DNA from: CAZHLD01 sp964533185
GTDB lineage: Bacteria; Acidobacteriota; Terriglobia; Acidiferrales; UBA7541
Length of the DNA: 64,000 nucleotides
Direction of reading: 5' to 3'
Assembly (NCBI GenBank): GCA_964533185.1
Contig: CAZHLD010000005.1
Location: 1-64,000, forward strand
The translations under genes were made by a program, and so were the position numbers. The stretch's first letter is position 1, and every line of letters starts with the position of its first letter. The notes under the pieces were generated by a model. It searched no databases. It was given only the letters and a program-made list of their open reading frames with translations, and was not told the origin of the DNA. This document shows, one piece after another, positions 25,791-35,599 of the stretch.

Positions 25791-26714
25791 CTACGCGGGA
25801 AAGGATTGGGAGACGGGGCCGGGGGAGTCGGCGGCGGCCTGGGCGGGGCCTTTGAGTTCGGCGAGGAGAATGCCGGCGAGGATGAGGGCGGCGCCGGAAA
25901 GGGCGCGGGCGCCGAGGCGTTCGGAGAGGACGAGGTAAGAGGTGAGGGCGGCGAAGACCGGCTCAAGGGTGAAGATGATGGCGGTGTGAGTGGGCGTGGT
26001 GTACTGCTGCGCCCAGACCTGTACGGAAAAGGCGATGGCGGTGGCGAAGACGGCGGTGATGAGGATGGCGAGGAGGAGTCCGGGGGACCAGTCAATGCGA
26101 AGAGGTTCGAGGCCGGTGACGGCCAGCAAGGGCAGGGCGAAGACGGTAAGGGCACCGGTGGTGGCGACCTGAAGGAAGCTGAGAGCGCCGACGGGATGGC
26201 GGCCGGAGTAGCGTCCGACGACAATGATGTGCAGGGCGAAGACAACGGCGCAGCTAAACACGAGCAGGTCGCCGAGATTGAGGTGAGCGGAGCCTTCGCG
26301 GGGAACGGTGAGGAGGTAGAGTCCGACCAGAGCGGCGGCGGCGCCGGCCCAGACCCACCGGTTGATGCGGCGTCGCCAGAAGACGGCAGAAAGGATGGGC
26401 ACGAGAACGACGCCAAAGCCGGTGATGAAGGCGGCCTTGGAGGGAGTGGTGTAGAGAAGGCCGGTGGTCTGGAAGACGTAGCCGGCAAAGAGCAGCACAC
26501 CGATCAATGCGCCGGCACGGACTTCGCTGCGAGTGAGCTGGCGGACGGCGCGTCGGAAGATGAGCGCCATCAGCACCGTGGCCAGGGCAAAGCGCAGAGC
26601 GAGAAAGGCGAAGACGGAGGCGTGGTCCAGGGCATCTTTGACGACGACGAAAGTGGCGCCCCAAAGAATGGTGGCGAGGACGAGAGAGGCGTCGGCTCTG
26701 AAGCGGCGGGACAT
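25791..26714 (-). CDS. EamA/DMT-family transporter
   Basis: Inner-membrane permease of 307 residues with about ten hydrophobic segments in two EamA repeats (roughly residues 8-137 and 148-283). The start LVLATILWGATFVVVKDAL is the classical DMT opening, and IIFTLEPVFAALTSYLVLSE with LGARALSGAALILAGILL closes the second repeat. These proteins export or import amino acids, nucleobases or other metabolites; nothing here fixes the substrate. It is convergent with leuD. Confidence 0.88.
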   Translation of the reverse strand: MSRRFRADASLVLATILWGATFVVVKDALDHASVFAFLALRFALATVLMALIFRRAVRQLTRSEVRAGALIGVLLFAGYVFQTTGLLYTTPSKAAFITGFGVVLVPILSAVFWRRRINRWVWAGAAAALVGLYLLTVPREGSAHLNLGDLLVFSCAVVFALHIIVVGRYSGRHPVGALSFLQVATTGALTVFALPLLAVTGLEPLRIDWSPGLLLAILITAVFATAIAFSVQVWAQQYTTPTHTAIIFTLEPVFAALTSYLVLSERLGARALSGAALILAGILLAELKGPAQAAADSPGPVSQSFPA

Positions 26715-26819
26715 TAGTAGTTATCAGTTGTCAGTTGACGGCTGTCAGAGATCGTTATTCGTAACTGGTTATTCGTAATTCTTGCTCAACGACTGTGAAC
26801 AAGCTGTCAGCAAACAACT
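26715..26819. repeat. Two low-complexity repeats
   Basis: A TCAGTTGTCAGTTGACGGCTG unit (about 26724-26745) followed by TTATTCGTAACTGGTTATTC (26754-26781). Confidence 0.55.
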
Positions 26820-27269
26820 TCATTTGACGGCGATGCCCTGAATTTCGAAGTGGGCGCCGAAGAGAAGGCGCCCGGAGCCAATGAAGGCGCGGGCGGGAAA
26901 CTCCTTTTTGAAATAGGTGCGATAGACGGCGTTCCAACGGTCGAAGAGGGCGACGTCGGAGCAAAAGACCTGGACGTAGACGAGGTCGTCCAGGGTCATG
27001 CCAGCTTCGGCGAGCGCGGCCTGGAGGCCGTCGAGGGCGAGGCGGGCTTCGTCTTCGATGCTGTCGGGCGGGCGGCCGGTCTTGGGGTCGAGGCCGAGGC
27101 GGCCAGCGAGATACAGCGTGCGACCGGAGAGAACAGCGTCGCTGAAAGGAGCAGTAACGGTGCGTCCGGGAAGATTGATCACGCGGCGGGCGGTGGGAGC
27201 CTGGGAGTAGGACTGGACAAGTCCGAGAAGCAGAAGAACCGCCAGTGCGGAGATGAAGCGGGATTTCAT
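26820..27269 (-). CDS. Secreted RidA (YjgF/YER057c/UK114) family protein
   Basis: 149 residues: a signal peptide (about 1-22, SRFISALAVLLLLGLVQSYS) followed by a complete RidA fold. Family parts are RTLYLAGRLGLDPKTG, EARLALDGLQAALAEAGMTL, VYVQVFCSDVALFDRWNAVY and the C-terminal FEIQGIAVK. Cytosolic RidA hydrolyses reactive enamine/imine intermediates, but the arginine that salt-bridges the substrate in RidA proper is not evident in PARAFIGSG-type context, so another role is possible. GAGGAGGTCTCGTC precedes the ATG. Export of a RidA-like protein is uncommon. Confidence 0.8.
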   Translation of the reverse strand: MKSRFISALAVLLLLGLVQSYSQAPTARRVINLPGRTVTAPFSDAVLSGRTLYLAGRLGLDPKTGRPPDSIEDEARLALDGLQAALAEAGMTLDDLVYVQVFCSDVALFDRWNAVYRTYFKKEFPARAFIGSGRLLFGAHFEIQGIAVK

Positions 27270-27363
27270 GACGAGACCTCCTCAAGCGTGCAAAGTGAAG
27301 GGCGAAGTGTAGTGTGAGGAAAGAAAGAAGGCAATGAAGAGACAAAGGGAGTAGAGAGAAGGT

Positions 27364-27399
27364 AAAAAAAGTGGGGGTGCGGTAGAGAGCCGCACCCCC
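27364..27399 (-). terminator. Rho-independent terminator
   Basis: Minus strand: perfect 10-bp stem GGGGGTGCGG/CCGCACCCCC with a 7-base loop, then AC and a run of seven T (27370-27364). It follows a 3' relic of a TonB receptor. Confidence 0.85.
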
Positions 27400-27418
27400 G
27401 GGGCGTAGCGGATTCCGC

Positions 27419-27460
27419 CTAGAACTCGAAGCGGAAGCCGAACTGCGAGCGCGGCGGCCC
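27419..27460 (-). pseudogene. C-terminal relic of a second TonB-dependent receptor
   Basis: The minus-strand frame ending at TAG 27421-27419 reads RSQFGFRFEF, the typical last beta strand of Oar-like receptors, and is followed 20 bp later by a strong terminator. Nothing of the rest of the gene is left. The complete receptor with its own terminator lies just upstream (27482-30900), so a deletion within a tandem pair is the simplest explanation. Confidence 0.55.
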
Positions 27461-27481
27461 GCAATCAGCAGGAAAGCAAAG

Positions 27482-27512
27482 AAAAAGGGGCCGGTCCGAG
27501 GACCGGCCCCTT
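27482..27512 (-). terminator. Rho-independent terminator of the TonB receptor gene
   Basis: Minus strand: 11-bp perfect stem GGGGCCGGTCC/GGACCGGCCCC with a 2-base centre, followed by TTTTTC. It lies 22 bp after the receptor stop codon. Confidence 0.88.
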
Positions 27513-27533
27513 GGCCCACTTGTAGAAGTGGGG

Positions 27534-30500
27534 TTAGAAGCTGAACCGAACGGCCAACCGGATCGTCCGCCGCGTCTGGAACAGGAACGGCAAGCCGTAG
27601 CGATTGCTGACGGTCAATGGGGTATTGGTGGTGAAACCCGGTGCCGTAGCATTCGCCGCAGCGAACGGATCATAGCCACCCAGCAAGATCGAGTAATTCA
27701 CCCCGTAGGGATCGGTGGACGTGGGCTTGAGGAAGCTTGCAGCGAGCGGGCTCGGAAAGACGGACAACACCGTCCCTTGGTTGAACAGGTTCAGGAATGT
27801 GGCCTCGAACGCCAGACGCAAAGCTTCATTCGACTTGCTCACCTTGAGCGAGTGGTGGAAGTTGAAGTCGCTCTGCGTGAGCACTGGCATCCGGGCTCCC
27901 GAGTCCACCGCGCCCTTGACGAAAGCTCCGTTGGCGGCGCGGGTGATCTGAACGAAGGTGCCGCGCTGCTCGAAGAACTGGCAGCTCGACGCTGAGTTCA
28001 CCGTGGCCCAGCAGGTGGAGTTCGGAGAGCCCGAGGCGATGAGCTGGGTCGCGCCGAAGGTGGTTTCCATACCCAACCACTTCAGGCGGTACCAGCCAAC
28101 CATGCCGAGAACGTGCGGCCGGTCGGTCGCCAGGGGGCCGTTCTGGACCGCTCCGCTGGTGGTGAACTGCATGTCCGGGTGGTCGAAATCCCGGTGGTTG
28201 TTGGGGTTGTGGCGGCCGCCGTTGCCGTCGGTGATGTCCGAGTTGGTAAGGCCGGCATAGTTCCCCCGCAGCCTGCTGTAAGTGTAGGAAATCTGGCCGA
28301 AGAGGTTCGTCCCACGGTGCTGGACGCGAACCTCCAGACCATCGTAGTTTCGGATGGCCTTAGGCTGCCGTGGGCACGTGGAACAAAGTGGCGAGCTGAT
28401 TCCGTTGCTTGGCAGCGCCCGGTGGAGCAGGTCTGAGTACGTGTTGGGCCCGGGGTTTCCGATGTAGTAATCCTCGACAACTGCGAGATCCTCAATCGTC
28501 CTATCCAGACGTTTCCGGACATAGCGGAAATAGATGCCGGTCTTCGGCGTCCATGCCCAGTCGGCCCCGACAACAAACTCATGCTGTTGCATAGGCTTGA
28601 TGTTGGGATCCACGCCCGGGTCTATTGTGCTTTTGACGTTCGCCCGGAAATCCTGGTTCTCGATGAACCGGCCCACGGTGACGCCCGGGGCCGGACCCGT
28701 GACCGGGCAACCGTGGCCGCCCGGTGAGCTCGGCGTGATCAGATTGAAGTTGGGATCGTCCATGGCATAGACACAGTCATGCCAGTACTCGCCGCCGAAC
28801 GAGCCGCGCGGCAGCGAATACTTCATGATGTCGAAGAACTTGCCATAGCTGGCGAAGATCTTCACTTTGCCGTTGTGGAGCAGGTCGTAGGCCCCGCCAA
28901 TCCGGGGGGAGACCTTACTGCCGAAACCGAAGCTGATGGAACTGGCCCCCGCGCTGAACGGCGGCAGGAATTCCTTGTCGAACCGCACGCCGAGGTTCAG
29001 CGTCAGCCCGTGGCCAACCGTCCAGGCATCCTGGATGTAAATGCCATGGTTTAAGCTGGAAACATTTCCCACCGTGTCCACGCCATCCCGGACGATGAAA
29101 TGACCGACTTTCCCCTGACATCCGCCGGCAGCCGCGCCCGCACCGAAGCTCGCCACGTTGGCCGCGATGATGGAGGAGCAAGCTGTGTTTCCGGCCGCGG
29201 TACCCGGGCCATAGAGCTGGGTCCAGAAGACCAACACCTGCGCGGTGTTGAACCCGGAGAGCACGTTTTCCGAGAGCCGGTTGAACCCGTAGCCGAACTT
29301 GAAGGCGTGCGTCCCCCACTTGCTGACGACTTGGGAGAAATCGGTTGAGAACGCTCTCCGAGAGAACGCGTCGAAGATATTCTGGAAGTTACTGGAGATG
29401 TTTGAGAAACCGCTGGTATTGAAGAAGCTCGAGCTGACCGGCAGGCCGTCGAGCCCCCGGCTGGTCGCGTTCAAATCGGCCTGGTATATGTAGCGCAGGC
29501 CGGTGGGCTTTCCGCGGTCCTGGCTGTTGTAAAAGAAGTAGCCATACCGCGCGGAGATGACCGTCCGGGATGTGGGCGTCCAGTCGCCGCCCACGTTGAA
29601 GATGTTGCTGGGATTGACGCTGCCTGTGTCGGCGCGAATCGTCAAGGGATTCGTGCTGGCCTGAGTGTTGATCTGTCCGGCGATGGTGGAATCCGCTATC
29701 CCAGGCAATTGCCCCCTGACGCGCGAATAGCCGTACACCCAGCTCCCATAGACATGCAGTTTGCTATAGGCCTGGTAATCCAGACGGCCCATGGCATTGT
29801 GCGTGTTGAAGGTCTGGGTGAACGTGCGGACACCGGGGTTCAAGCCCGTGAAATTAACCGTGCGCGAAACAGACTGCAGACTCGGGATGTAGCTGGCAAA
29901 GAGCCACAAACGATCCTTCAGGAGCGGTCCCCCGACATCGAATCCGGGCTCCAGGATGCGGTACTGGTCCTGCTTCTGTTTGTAGTTCTCCGCCGCCGCG
30001 TCCGTGCGTGCGAGGGAATTCAAGGAAGTGCTCGGATTCGCGCGCAGACCGCAGGCCAATTGCTGTCCGAAGAGCGTCGGCGAAGACGGGTTCGGTGAAG
30101 GCGTGATGGCGCACTGGTCGTTGGCATCCAAGGAGTTGGAACGGAAGTAAGTGACCAGGTTCCCGTGCCATTCATTGCTGCCGCGCTTCTGGATGACGCT
30201 CACCACGCCACCTACTGCGCCGCCGTATTCAGCCTCGAATCCGCTGCTCTTCACCTGCACTTCCTGCACGAACTCGAAGATGATGTTCGACTTGATTCCG
30301 CCGCTCCTAACCTCGCCTGTGTCCAGCCCTTCCACGAGGTAGGTGTTTTCGGAGTCGCTGGCGCCGTCAATCTGGAATCCACTCGCTCGGCCTCTGTCAT
30401 CGCGGCGGCTCTGCAAAGGTTCCTGCCGTGCGCCTGGTGCCATAGTGATCAACGACTGGTACGAGCGGCCCTTGGGGATGTTTTGGATGACGTCCTGCGT

Positions 30501-30900
30501 GATGGTCACCGCGACCTTGCTCGTCGTGGTGTCCACAACCACGGTATCTGCCTTTACTTCGATCACTTCCGACACGGCTCCCACTTCCATTACGATTTCC
30601 AGCGTGGGGAGCTTGCCGACTTCGAGCCTGATCCCCGTACGCTTGTAGGTGCGGAAACTTTGCATCGTAATGGTCGTCGTGTATTCGCCGGGCGGCAGCA
30701 GCGCGAAGTGGAAGAACCCCGCTCCGTCTGTCTCCGCGGTCTTCTTGCCGAGCAGCGCCGGGCTGGTTAGTTCCACCTCGGCCTTCACAATTGCTCCGCC
30801 CGACTTATCTTTGACGTACCCCTGTAGTCCGCCAGTCGTCTCCGACTGCTGGGCGGACGCTGACGGAACGGTCGTGAAGACGAGCACAGCAATAATGCCC
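27534..30900 (-). CDS. Oar-like TonB-dependent outer-membrane receptor, 5' end lost in gap
   Basis: More than 1117 residues. The visible N-terminus is the end of a signal peptide (FTTVPSASAQQ) that continues into the N run, so the start codon is missing. A carboxypeptidase-regulatory-like beta-sandwich (about 17-100, GLQGYVKDKSGGAIVKAEVE, FHFALLPPGEYTTTI) is followed by a plug domain (VIQNIPKGRSYQSLITMAPG, GSNEWHGNLV) and a large beta-barrel ending in RRTIRLAVRFSF. Such receptors are abundant in acidobacteria and are thought to bind large ligands such as glycans or peptides. A TPR protein gene lies on the other side of the gap in the opposite direction. Confidence 0.88.
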
Positions 30901-31000
30901 NNNNNNNNNNNNNNNNNNNNNNNNNNNNNNNNNNNNNNNNNNNNNNNNNNNNNNNNNNNNNNNNNNNNNNNNNNNNNNNNNNNNNNNNNNNNNNNNNNNN
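30901..31000. other. Assembly gap, 100 N
   Basis: Exactly 100 unknown bases, a standard scaffold join. The real distance and content are unknown; it hides the receptor start. Confidence 0.98.
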
Positions 31001-31322
31001 AGGATTACGGGATTTGGAGAGGGATGCCCCCGCCGGGGAGCGGAGCTTTGCTTGCGAGTCAAGCCCCATCCGCGGGCTCTTTCTGGTTGTCAGCGTCGCT
31101 TCAGCGTCTCACCCTCTTCCAGCGAAGTACGCCTCCTCGCTCGCCGGATGGAGTCCTCCGACGGCGATGCACTGGGATTCGGTGCCACTTTGCGCTACAA
31201 TCAACCGCGATCCCGGCTGACTTGTTGGGGACACACTCTAACCCAGCGGGTACGACTTAGCCAGAACTTGGAGGTGTCCCACGCTCCCTCCCACAACATT
31301 AGCGGGTCGCACGGTCTTTTCC
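31001..31322. other. Gene-free stretch after the gap
   Basis: No credible gene, RNA or repeat is recognised in about 320 bp between the gap and the TPR protein. It may hold promoters of both divergent genes. Confidence 0.5.
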
Positions 31323-32348
31323 TTGGCCTCCCGGATCTGTGTGTTGTTATTGGCGGCTGGCTGGGCCACTGATTCTGCCGCTCAACTCTTCAATCCCACC
31401 CCCTGCGAGCTTGTCGTCAGGGTGAACATCGTGAACATCCAGAACCATGCTCCGGCTGGTCTGACCGTCCAACTTCTGGACGGCTTCGGAACGATCCAAC
31501 AGGAACAGAGGACCGACGGCAGCGGCGTGGTCCAGTTCCACACCATGACTGGACTCCACCATCTGCGGATCTACGGTCCTGGTATTCAGGAGTACAACGG
31601 AAGGGTGGAACTCGAGAAAGTGGAAATCCGCCACACCGAAGTCGTTCAAGTCCAGCCAGATCGAAACTCAGCACCTTCCATTTCTTCAGGGCCGGCTTCA
31701 GCAGCGGTCCCCGTCTCGCGCTTGAAGATTCCGAAAAAAGCCAAGAGCGAATTTAACAGCGGTACAGGCGCACTCGAGAAAAAAGACTGGGCCGAGGCAA
31801 AAAAACGCTTTCAGGCGGCTATCGCGATCTATCCGGATTACGATGTGGCTTACAACGGATTGGGGGTGGCGACCATGTCCGTGGGAGACACACAGGCCGC
31901 GCGGGAGGCTTTTGGAAAGGCCATCCACCTGAACGATCATTTTGCCGAAGCGTATCGCAATCTGGCTAGGGTCTGCCTCAGTGAACAAAAATACGGAGAA
32001 GCAGACACACTCCTGTCCAAGTCGTTGGAATCCGATCCGCTGAATGCGTGGGCCCTCACCTATGCCGCTTACTCGGAGCTGCTGACCCGCAAGTTCACCG
32101 AGGCCATCGCGAACGCCCGGAAAGCTCACGGCGTGCCGCACCAGGGCCTTGCCAGCGTTCACATTGTCGCCGCCCGCGCACTGGAAGCGACGCAGCAGCC
32201 GGCCGAGGCGCTGGCGGAGTACAAGACCTATCTCGAAGAAGACCCCAACGGCCGCGACGCCGCCCGCGCGCGGGACGCCGTGGCGCGCTTGAGCGGACCA
32301 GGGCTAGCTAGGAATTTTTTATCAGTCGGGTCAAGCAGCAGGCAATAG
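31323..32348 (+). CDS. Exported TPR-repeat protein
   Basis: 341 residues from TTG 31323. The first 21 residues (SRICVLLLAAGWATDSAAQ) look like a signal peptide, although the basic N-region is weak; no ATG or GTG exists upstream in frame. Residues 25-115 form a beta-rich region (VRVNIVNIQNHAPAGLTVQL, HHLRIYGPGIQEYNG) like a carboxypeptidase-regulatory domain. Residues 140-330 contain four to five TPRs (AEAKKRFQAAIAIYPDYDVA, YNGLGVATMSVGDTQAAREA, HFAEAYRNLARVCLSEQKYG, PAEALAEYKTYLEEDPNGRD). It is probably a periplasmic scaffold. It is divergent from the TonB receptor across the gap. Confidence 0.75.
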   Translation: MASRICVLLLAAGWATDSAAQLFNPTPCELVVRVNIVNIQNHAPAGLTVQLLDGFGTIQQEQRTDGSGVVQFHTMTGLHHLRIYGPGIQEYNGRVELEKVEIRHTEVVQVQPDRNSAPSISSGPASAAVPVSRLKIPKKAKSEFNSGTGALEKKDWAEAKKRFQAAIAIYPDYDVAYNGLGVATMSVGDTQAAREAFGKAIHLNDHFAEAYRNLARVCLSEQKYGEADTLLSKSLESDPLNAWALTYAAYSELLTRKFTEAIANARKAHGVPHQGLASVHIVAARALEATQQPAEALAEYKTYLEEDPNGRDAARARDAVARLSGPGLARNFLSVGSSSRQ

Positions 32349-32488
32349 TCGCCGTCGCCGTTCCGGTCCAAGAATCTCGATGCTAATGTTCGTGCCAACA
32401 CCCGAGATGTAACTACAGGTCCAGCACTCGAAGAGATAGACAACCATCGACTTTGTGCCTTCCTGCGAAATGACATCGCGGAAGAGCG

Positions 32489-34228
32489 TCAGGGCTTCGT
32501 GTAGATAGTGCGGCCGGCGAGGATGGTGCGGAGGACTTCGGTTTTGAGGATGGCCGGCGGGGGGATCTTGGTGACGTCGGCGGAGAGAACGACCAAATCG
32601 GCGAATTGGCCGGGCATAATCTGACCCTTCTTCCCTTCCATGAATTCGGCGTAGGCGGAACCTGTCGTATAGGCGGAGATACATTCGTCAATGGAGATTT
32701 TTTCCTGGGGCTGCCAGCCACCGAGCGGGCCGCCCTCGGGGAGCTCGCGGGTGACGCAGGCGTAGAGGCCGCGCATGGGGTTGAGCGGCTCGACGGCGAA
32801 GTCGGTGCCGAAGGCGAGGCGGACTTCGTGGTTGAGGAAAGTGCGCCATGCGTAGGCGCCCTTGGAGCGTTCCGGGCCGAGGCGCTGCTCGGCCCAGCGC
32901 ATGTCCGAAGATTCGTGAACGGGCTGCATCGAAGCGATGACGCCGAGCGCGGCGAAGCGAGCGAAGTCGTCGGGGGCGACGACCTGAGCGTGCTCGATGC
33001 GGTGGCGGGAGTCGCGCGTGCCGTTGGCGGCCTGGCCGGCGGCGAAGGCGTCGAGCGCGGCGCGGTTGGCGGCGTCGCCGATGGCGTGGATGGCGATCTG
33101 GAAGCCGGCTTTGTCGCGCTCGATGACGAGCTGCTTCAAGCGGTCGGGCTCGATGCGGAAGATGCCCGTGGTTGAGGGATCGTCAGCGAAGGGAGCGAGC
33201 ATGGCGGCGGTGCGCGAGCCGAGTGTGCCGTCGGCGACGCCTTTGAGAGCGCCGGTGCGGAGCCAGGGGTCGGCGGTGCCGCCGCGGCGACGCATGTCTT
33301 CAAGCTGCGCGACGGGCGCAGTGAACGGGAGCCACTCGGTGATGCGCAGAGTGAGCTTGCCTTCCTTTTTCAACTGCTCAAAAACGAAGAAATCCTGCCA
33401 GGAAGAGTTGTCGTGAATCGAGGTGAGGCCGAAGCGTGCGGCTTCGGCGAGAGCCAGCTCGATGCCGCGGCGGCGCTGCTCGGGAGTGAGCGGCGGGACC
33501 TTTTGGGCGACGAGGGCGGTGGCGGACTCCTTCAACATGCCTGTGGCATCACCGTTTTTATCGCGTTCGATGGAACCGCCGGGCGGGTCGCGCGTGTCCG
33601 TCTTGATGCTGGCGAGCTCGAGGGCGAGCGTGTTGGCGACGGCGACGTGTCCATCCACGCGGGTGAAGAACATGGGGCGGTCGCGGGAGACAGCGTCGAG
33701 GTTCTGACGCGTGGGGAATTTCTTGGTGGGCCAGAGGGTGTGGTCCCAGCCGCGGCCGGTGAGCCATTCGCCGGGCTTGAAGTCAGGGAGGCGCGCGCGG
33801 ATGCGCTGCTGGAATTCGGCGAGCGAGCGGGCACCTTCGAAGTCGATGGCGAGCTTGGCCTGTCCTCCGCCGGCGAGATGAATGTGGGCGTCGTTGAAGC
33901 CGGGGACGACGAAGGCGCCGTTGAGGTCGATGATCTGAGTTTGCGGGCCGGCGAGCGCGCGGATGTCGGCCGAGGTGCCGACGGCGGTGATGAGTTCGCC
34001 GGTGATGGCAACGGCTTCGGCGCGAGGGCGGGCGGAGTCGACGGTGTAGATGACGCCGTTGGTGAGGATGAGGGTGGGAGGGGTGGATTGGGCGGAGGTG
34101 TAGGGGCGCGGGGAGAAGACGGTTGCCAGAAGGAAGAGGGCGAGGAGGGGGAGGAAAAGCAGATTCCTCGGTCGTCGCGGCGACCTCGGAATGACAGCCT
34201 TCAATAGATGGGCGAATGGCCCTTTCAT
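32489..34228 (-). CDS. Exported metal-dependent amidohydrolase (YtcJ-like)
   Basis: 579 residues from ATG 34228, which overlaps the TGA of the upstream peptidase gene (ATGA), so translation is coupled. The signal peptide (to about residue 47) is partly encoded by a palindromic repeat. Metal-site motifs of the amidohydrolase_3 family are FNDAHIHLAGGG, the His in FQIAIHAIGD, HRIEHAQVV and the Asp in LAFGTDFAVEPLNPMRG. Substrate is unknown; family members hydrolyse amides, imidates or ureas. Pairing with an exported M20 peptidase suggests joint breakdown of small peptides or modified amino acids in the periplasm. Confidence 0.85.
   Translation of the reverse strand: MKGPFAHLLKAVIPRSPRRPRNLLFLPLLALFLLATVFSPRPYTSAQSTPPTLILTNGVIYTVDSARPRAEAVAITGELITAVGTSADIRALAGPQTQIIDLNGAFVVPGFNDAHIHLAGGGQAKLAIDFEGARSLAEFQQRIRARLPDFKPGEWLTGRGWDHTLWPTKKFPTRQNLDAVSRDRPMFFTRVDGHVAVANTLALELASIKTDTRDPPGGSIERDKNGDATGMLKESATALVAQKVPPLTPEQRRRGIELALAEAARFGLTSIHDNSSWQDFFVFEQLKKEGKLTLRITEWLPFTAPVAQLEDMRRRGGTADPWLRTGALKGVADGTLGSRTAAMLAPFADDPSTTGIFRIEPDRLKQLVIERDKAGFQIAIHAIGDAANRAALDAFAAGQAANGTRDSRHRIEHAQVVAPDDFARFAALGVIASMQPVHESSDMRWAEQRLGPERSKGAYAWRTFLNHEVRLAFGTDFAVEPLNPMRGLYACVTRELPEGGPLGGWQPQEKISIDECISAYTTGSAYAEFMEGKKGQIMPGQFADLVVLSADVTKIPPPAILKTEVLRTILAGRTIYTKP
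34155..34197. repeat. ATTCCTCG...CGGAATGACA element inside the amidohydrolase gene
   Basis: AAAGCAGATTCCTCG, inner arms GGTCG/CGACC, then CTCGGAATGACAG. In the minus-strand reading frame it encodes AVIPRSPRRPRNLLFL, the basic and early hydrophobic part of the signal peptide. Confidence 0.85.
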
Positions 34229-35493
34229 GGGACGGGGTCCAGTCCGGCGGCTCCGAGGATGATGAGCAGAGCGCGCTGAAGGCCAATTTCGCGGCCAGTG
34301 GGGTCGTACCATTCGTCGAGCGAATGGGCGCCACCGCTGCGGCCGCCGGCGCCAATGGCGATGGCCGGGATGCCGAGCGAGAGTGGGATGTTAGCGTCAG
34401 TCGAAGAGCGCTCGAGGCGAGAGCGGTTGCCCAATATGCGGTCGGCTTCGCGGACGCCGGTGAGCAGGGGCGAATTTTCGGGCAGCTCGCCGCCGGGACG
34501 GATGCCGAGGGTGCGGAACTTGACTTCGAGCTGGCCGTTTGCGCCGTTGCGACGTGAGGTGGCGTTTTCTTCTTCGAGGCCGACCTGAACGGCGGCGCGA
34601 AGGGCGGCTTCGATTTTATCGATTTCGGATTCCTGCTCGGAGCGCATGTCCACTTTGAAGGAGGCGCGGTAAGGGATGGAGTTGACCGAGGTGCCGCCTT
34701 CGATTTCGCCGACGTTGTAAGTGGTGCGCGGATCGTCGGGCACGCGCAGAGTGACGAAACGAGCGATGGCGCGGGAGGCGGCGTTGATGGGGTTGGGCAT
34801 GCCGAAGTCGGACCAACTGTGGCCGCCCGGGCCGGTGACGCTGACTTCGAAGCGGCGGGAGGCGAGAGCGGAGGTGGTGACGAAGTCGGTGCCGGCGCCG
34901 TCAATGGCGATGACGGCGCGAAGGCGGTCGCGGTAGGTTTCGACGAGCTTTCTCATGCCGCGAAGGTTACCTTCGCCTTCTTCGCCGACGTCGGCGACGA
35001 AAAGAATGGTGTGGTGGGGCTTGATGCGGGCGTCTTGCAAGGCGCGGGCGAGAGCGACCAGTGCAGCGAGTCCGGTGCCGTTGTCGGAGATGCCGGGAGC
35101 AATCAGGCGCGTGCCCGAGCGGCGGACGCGGACGTCGGTGCCGGCGGCGAAAACGGTGTCGAGATGAGCGACGACCATGACGATGTCGTTGCGGGCCAGG
35201 CCGGGGCGCTCGCCGATGACGTTGCCGAGAGAGTCGGTGGAGACGCGAAGTCCGGCGGAGGAAAGAAGGCGCTTGAGCAACGCCCCGCGGGCGGCTTCCT
35301 TGAATGGCGGGGCCGGAACCTCAGTGATGCGGACCTGTTCTTCGTTGATGAGTGGAACGTTGTGCTGGAGCCAGTTCATGGCGCGGAGGACACGCGGGTC
35401 GGAGGCGAGAGCGGCGCCGGGGGAAGATGGTGCGGTCTGAGCAGCGGCGGTGGCCATCGAAAAGAGAATACAGCAGAGTAAGAAAAGTTTCAC
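34225..35493 (-). CDS. Exported M20-family zinc peptidase
   Basis: 422 residues from GTG 35493, which starts an ideal signal peptide (KLFLLCCILFSMATAAAQ); a TTG at 35562 is also in frame but adds an odd N-terminus. The di-zinc site is seen in VVAHLDTVF (His), PGISDNGTGLAAL (bridging Asp), VADVGEEGEGNL (Glu pair) and GGAHSLDEWYD (last His). A dimerisation insert with VTGPGGHSWSDFGMPNP lies in the middle. It resembles tripeptidase/carboxypeptidase members. Its TGA overlaps the ATG of the amidohydrolase gene. Confidence 0.88.
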   Translation of the reverse strand: MKLFLLCCILFSMATAAAQTAPSSPGAALASDPRVLRAMNWLQHNVPLINEEQVRITEVPAPPFKEAARGALLKRLLSSAGLRVSTDSLGNVIGERPGLARNDIVMVVAHLDTVFAAGTDVRVRRSGTRLIAPGISDNGTGLAALVALARALQDARIKPHHTILFVADVGEEGEGNLRGMRKLVETYRDRLRAVIAIDGAGTDFVTTSALASRRFEVSVTGPGGHSWSDFGMPNPINAASRAIARFVTLRVPDDPRTTYNVGEIEGGTSVNSIPYRASFKVDMRSEQESEIDKIEAALRAAVQVGLEEENATSRRNGANGQLEVKFRTLGIRPGGELPENSPLLTGVREADRILGNRSRLERSSTDANIPLSLGIPAIAIGAGGRSGGAHSLDEWYDPTGREIGLQRALLIILGAAGLDPVP

Positions 35494-35599
35494 GGGCTTC
35501 GAGAAGAGAAAAGTATTGAGCAACTGGCGGAGGAGTTTGCCTGAAGAAGGGGGAGGCGTCAAGGAGGAGTCGGAGGTTGGAGGTTTGAAGATAAAAAAG

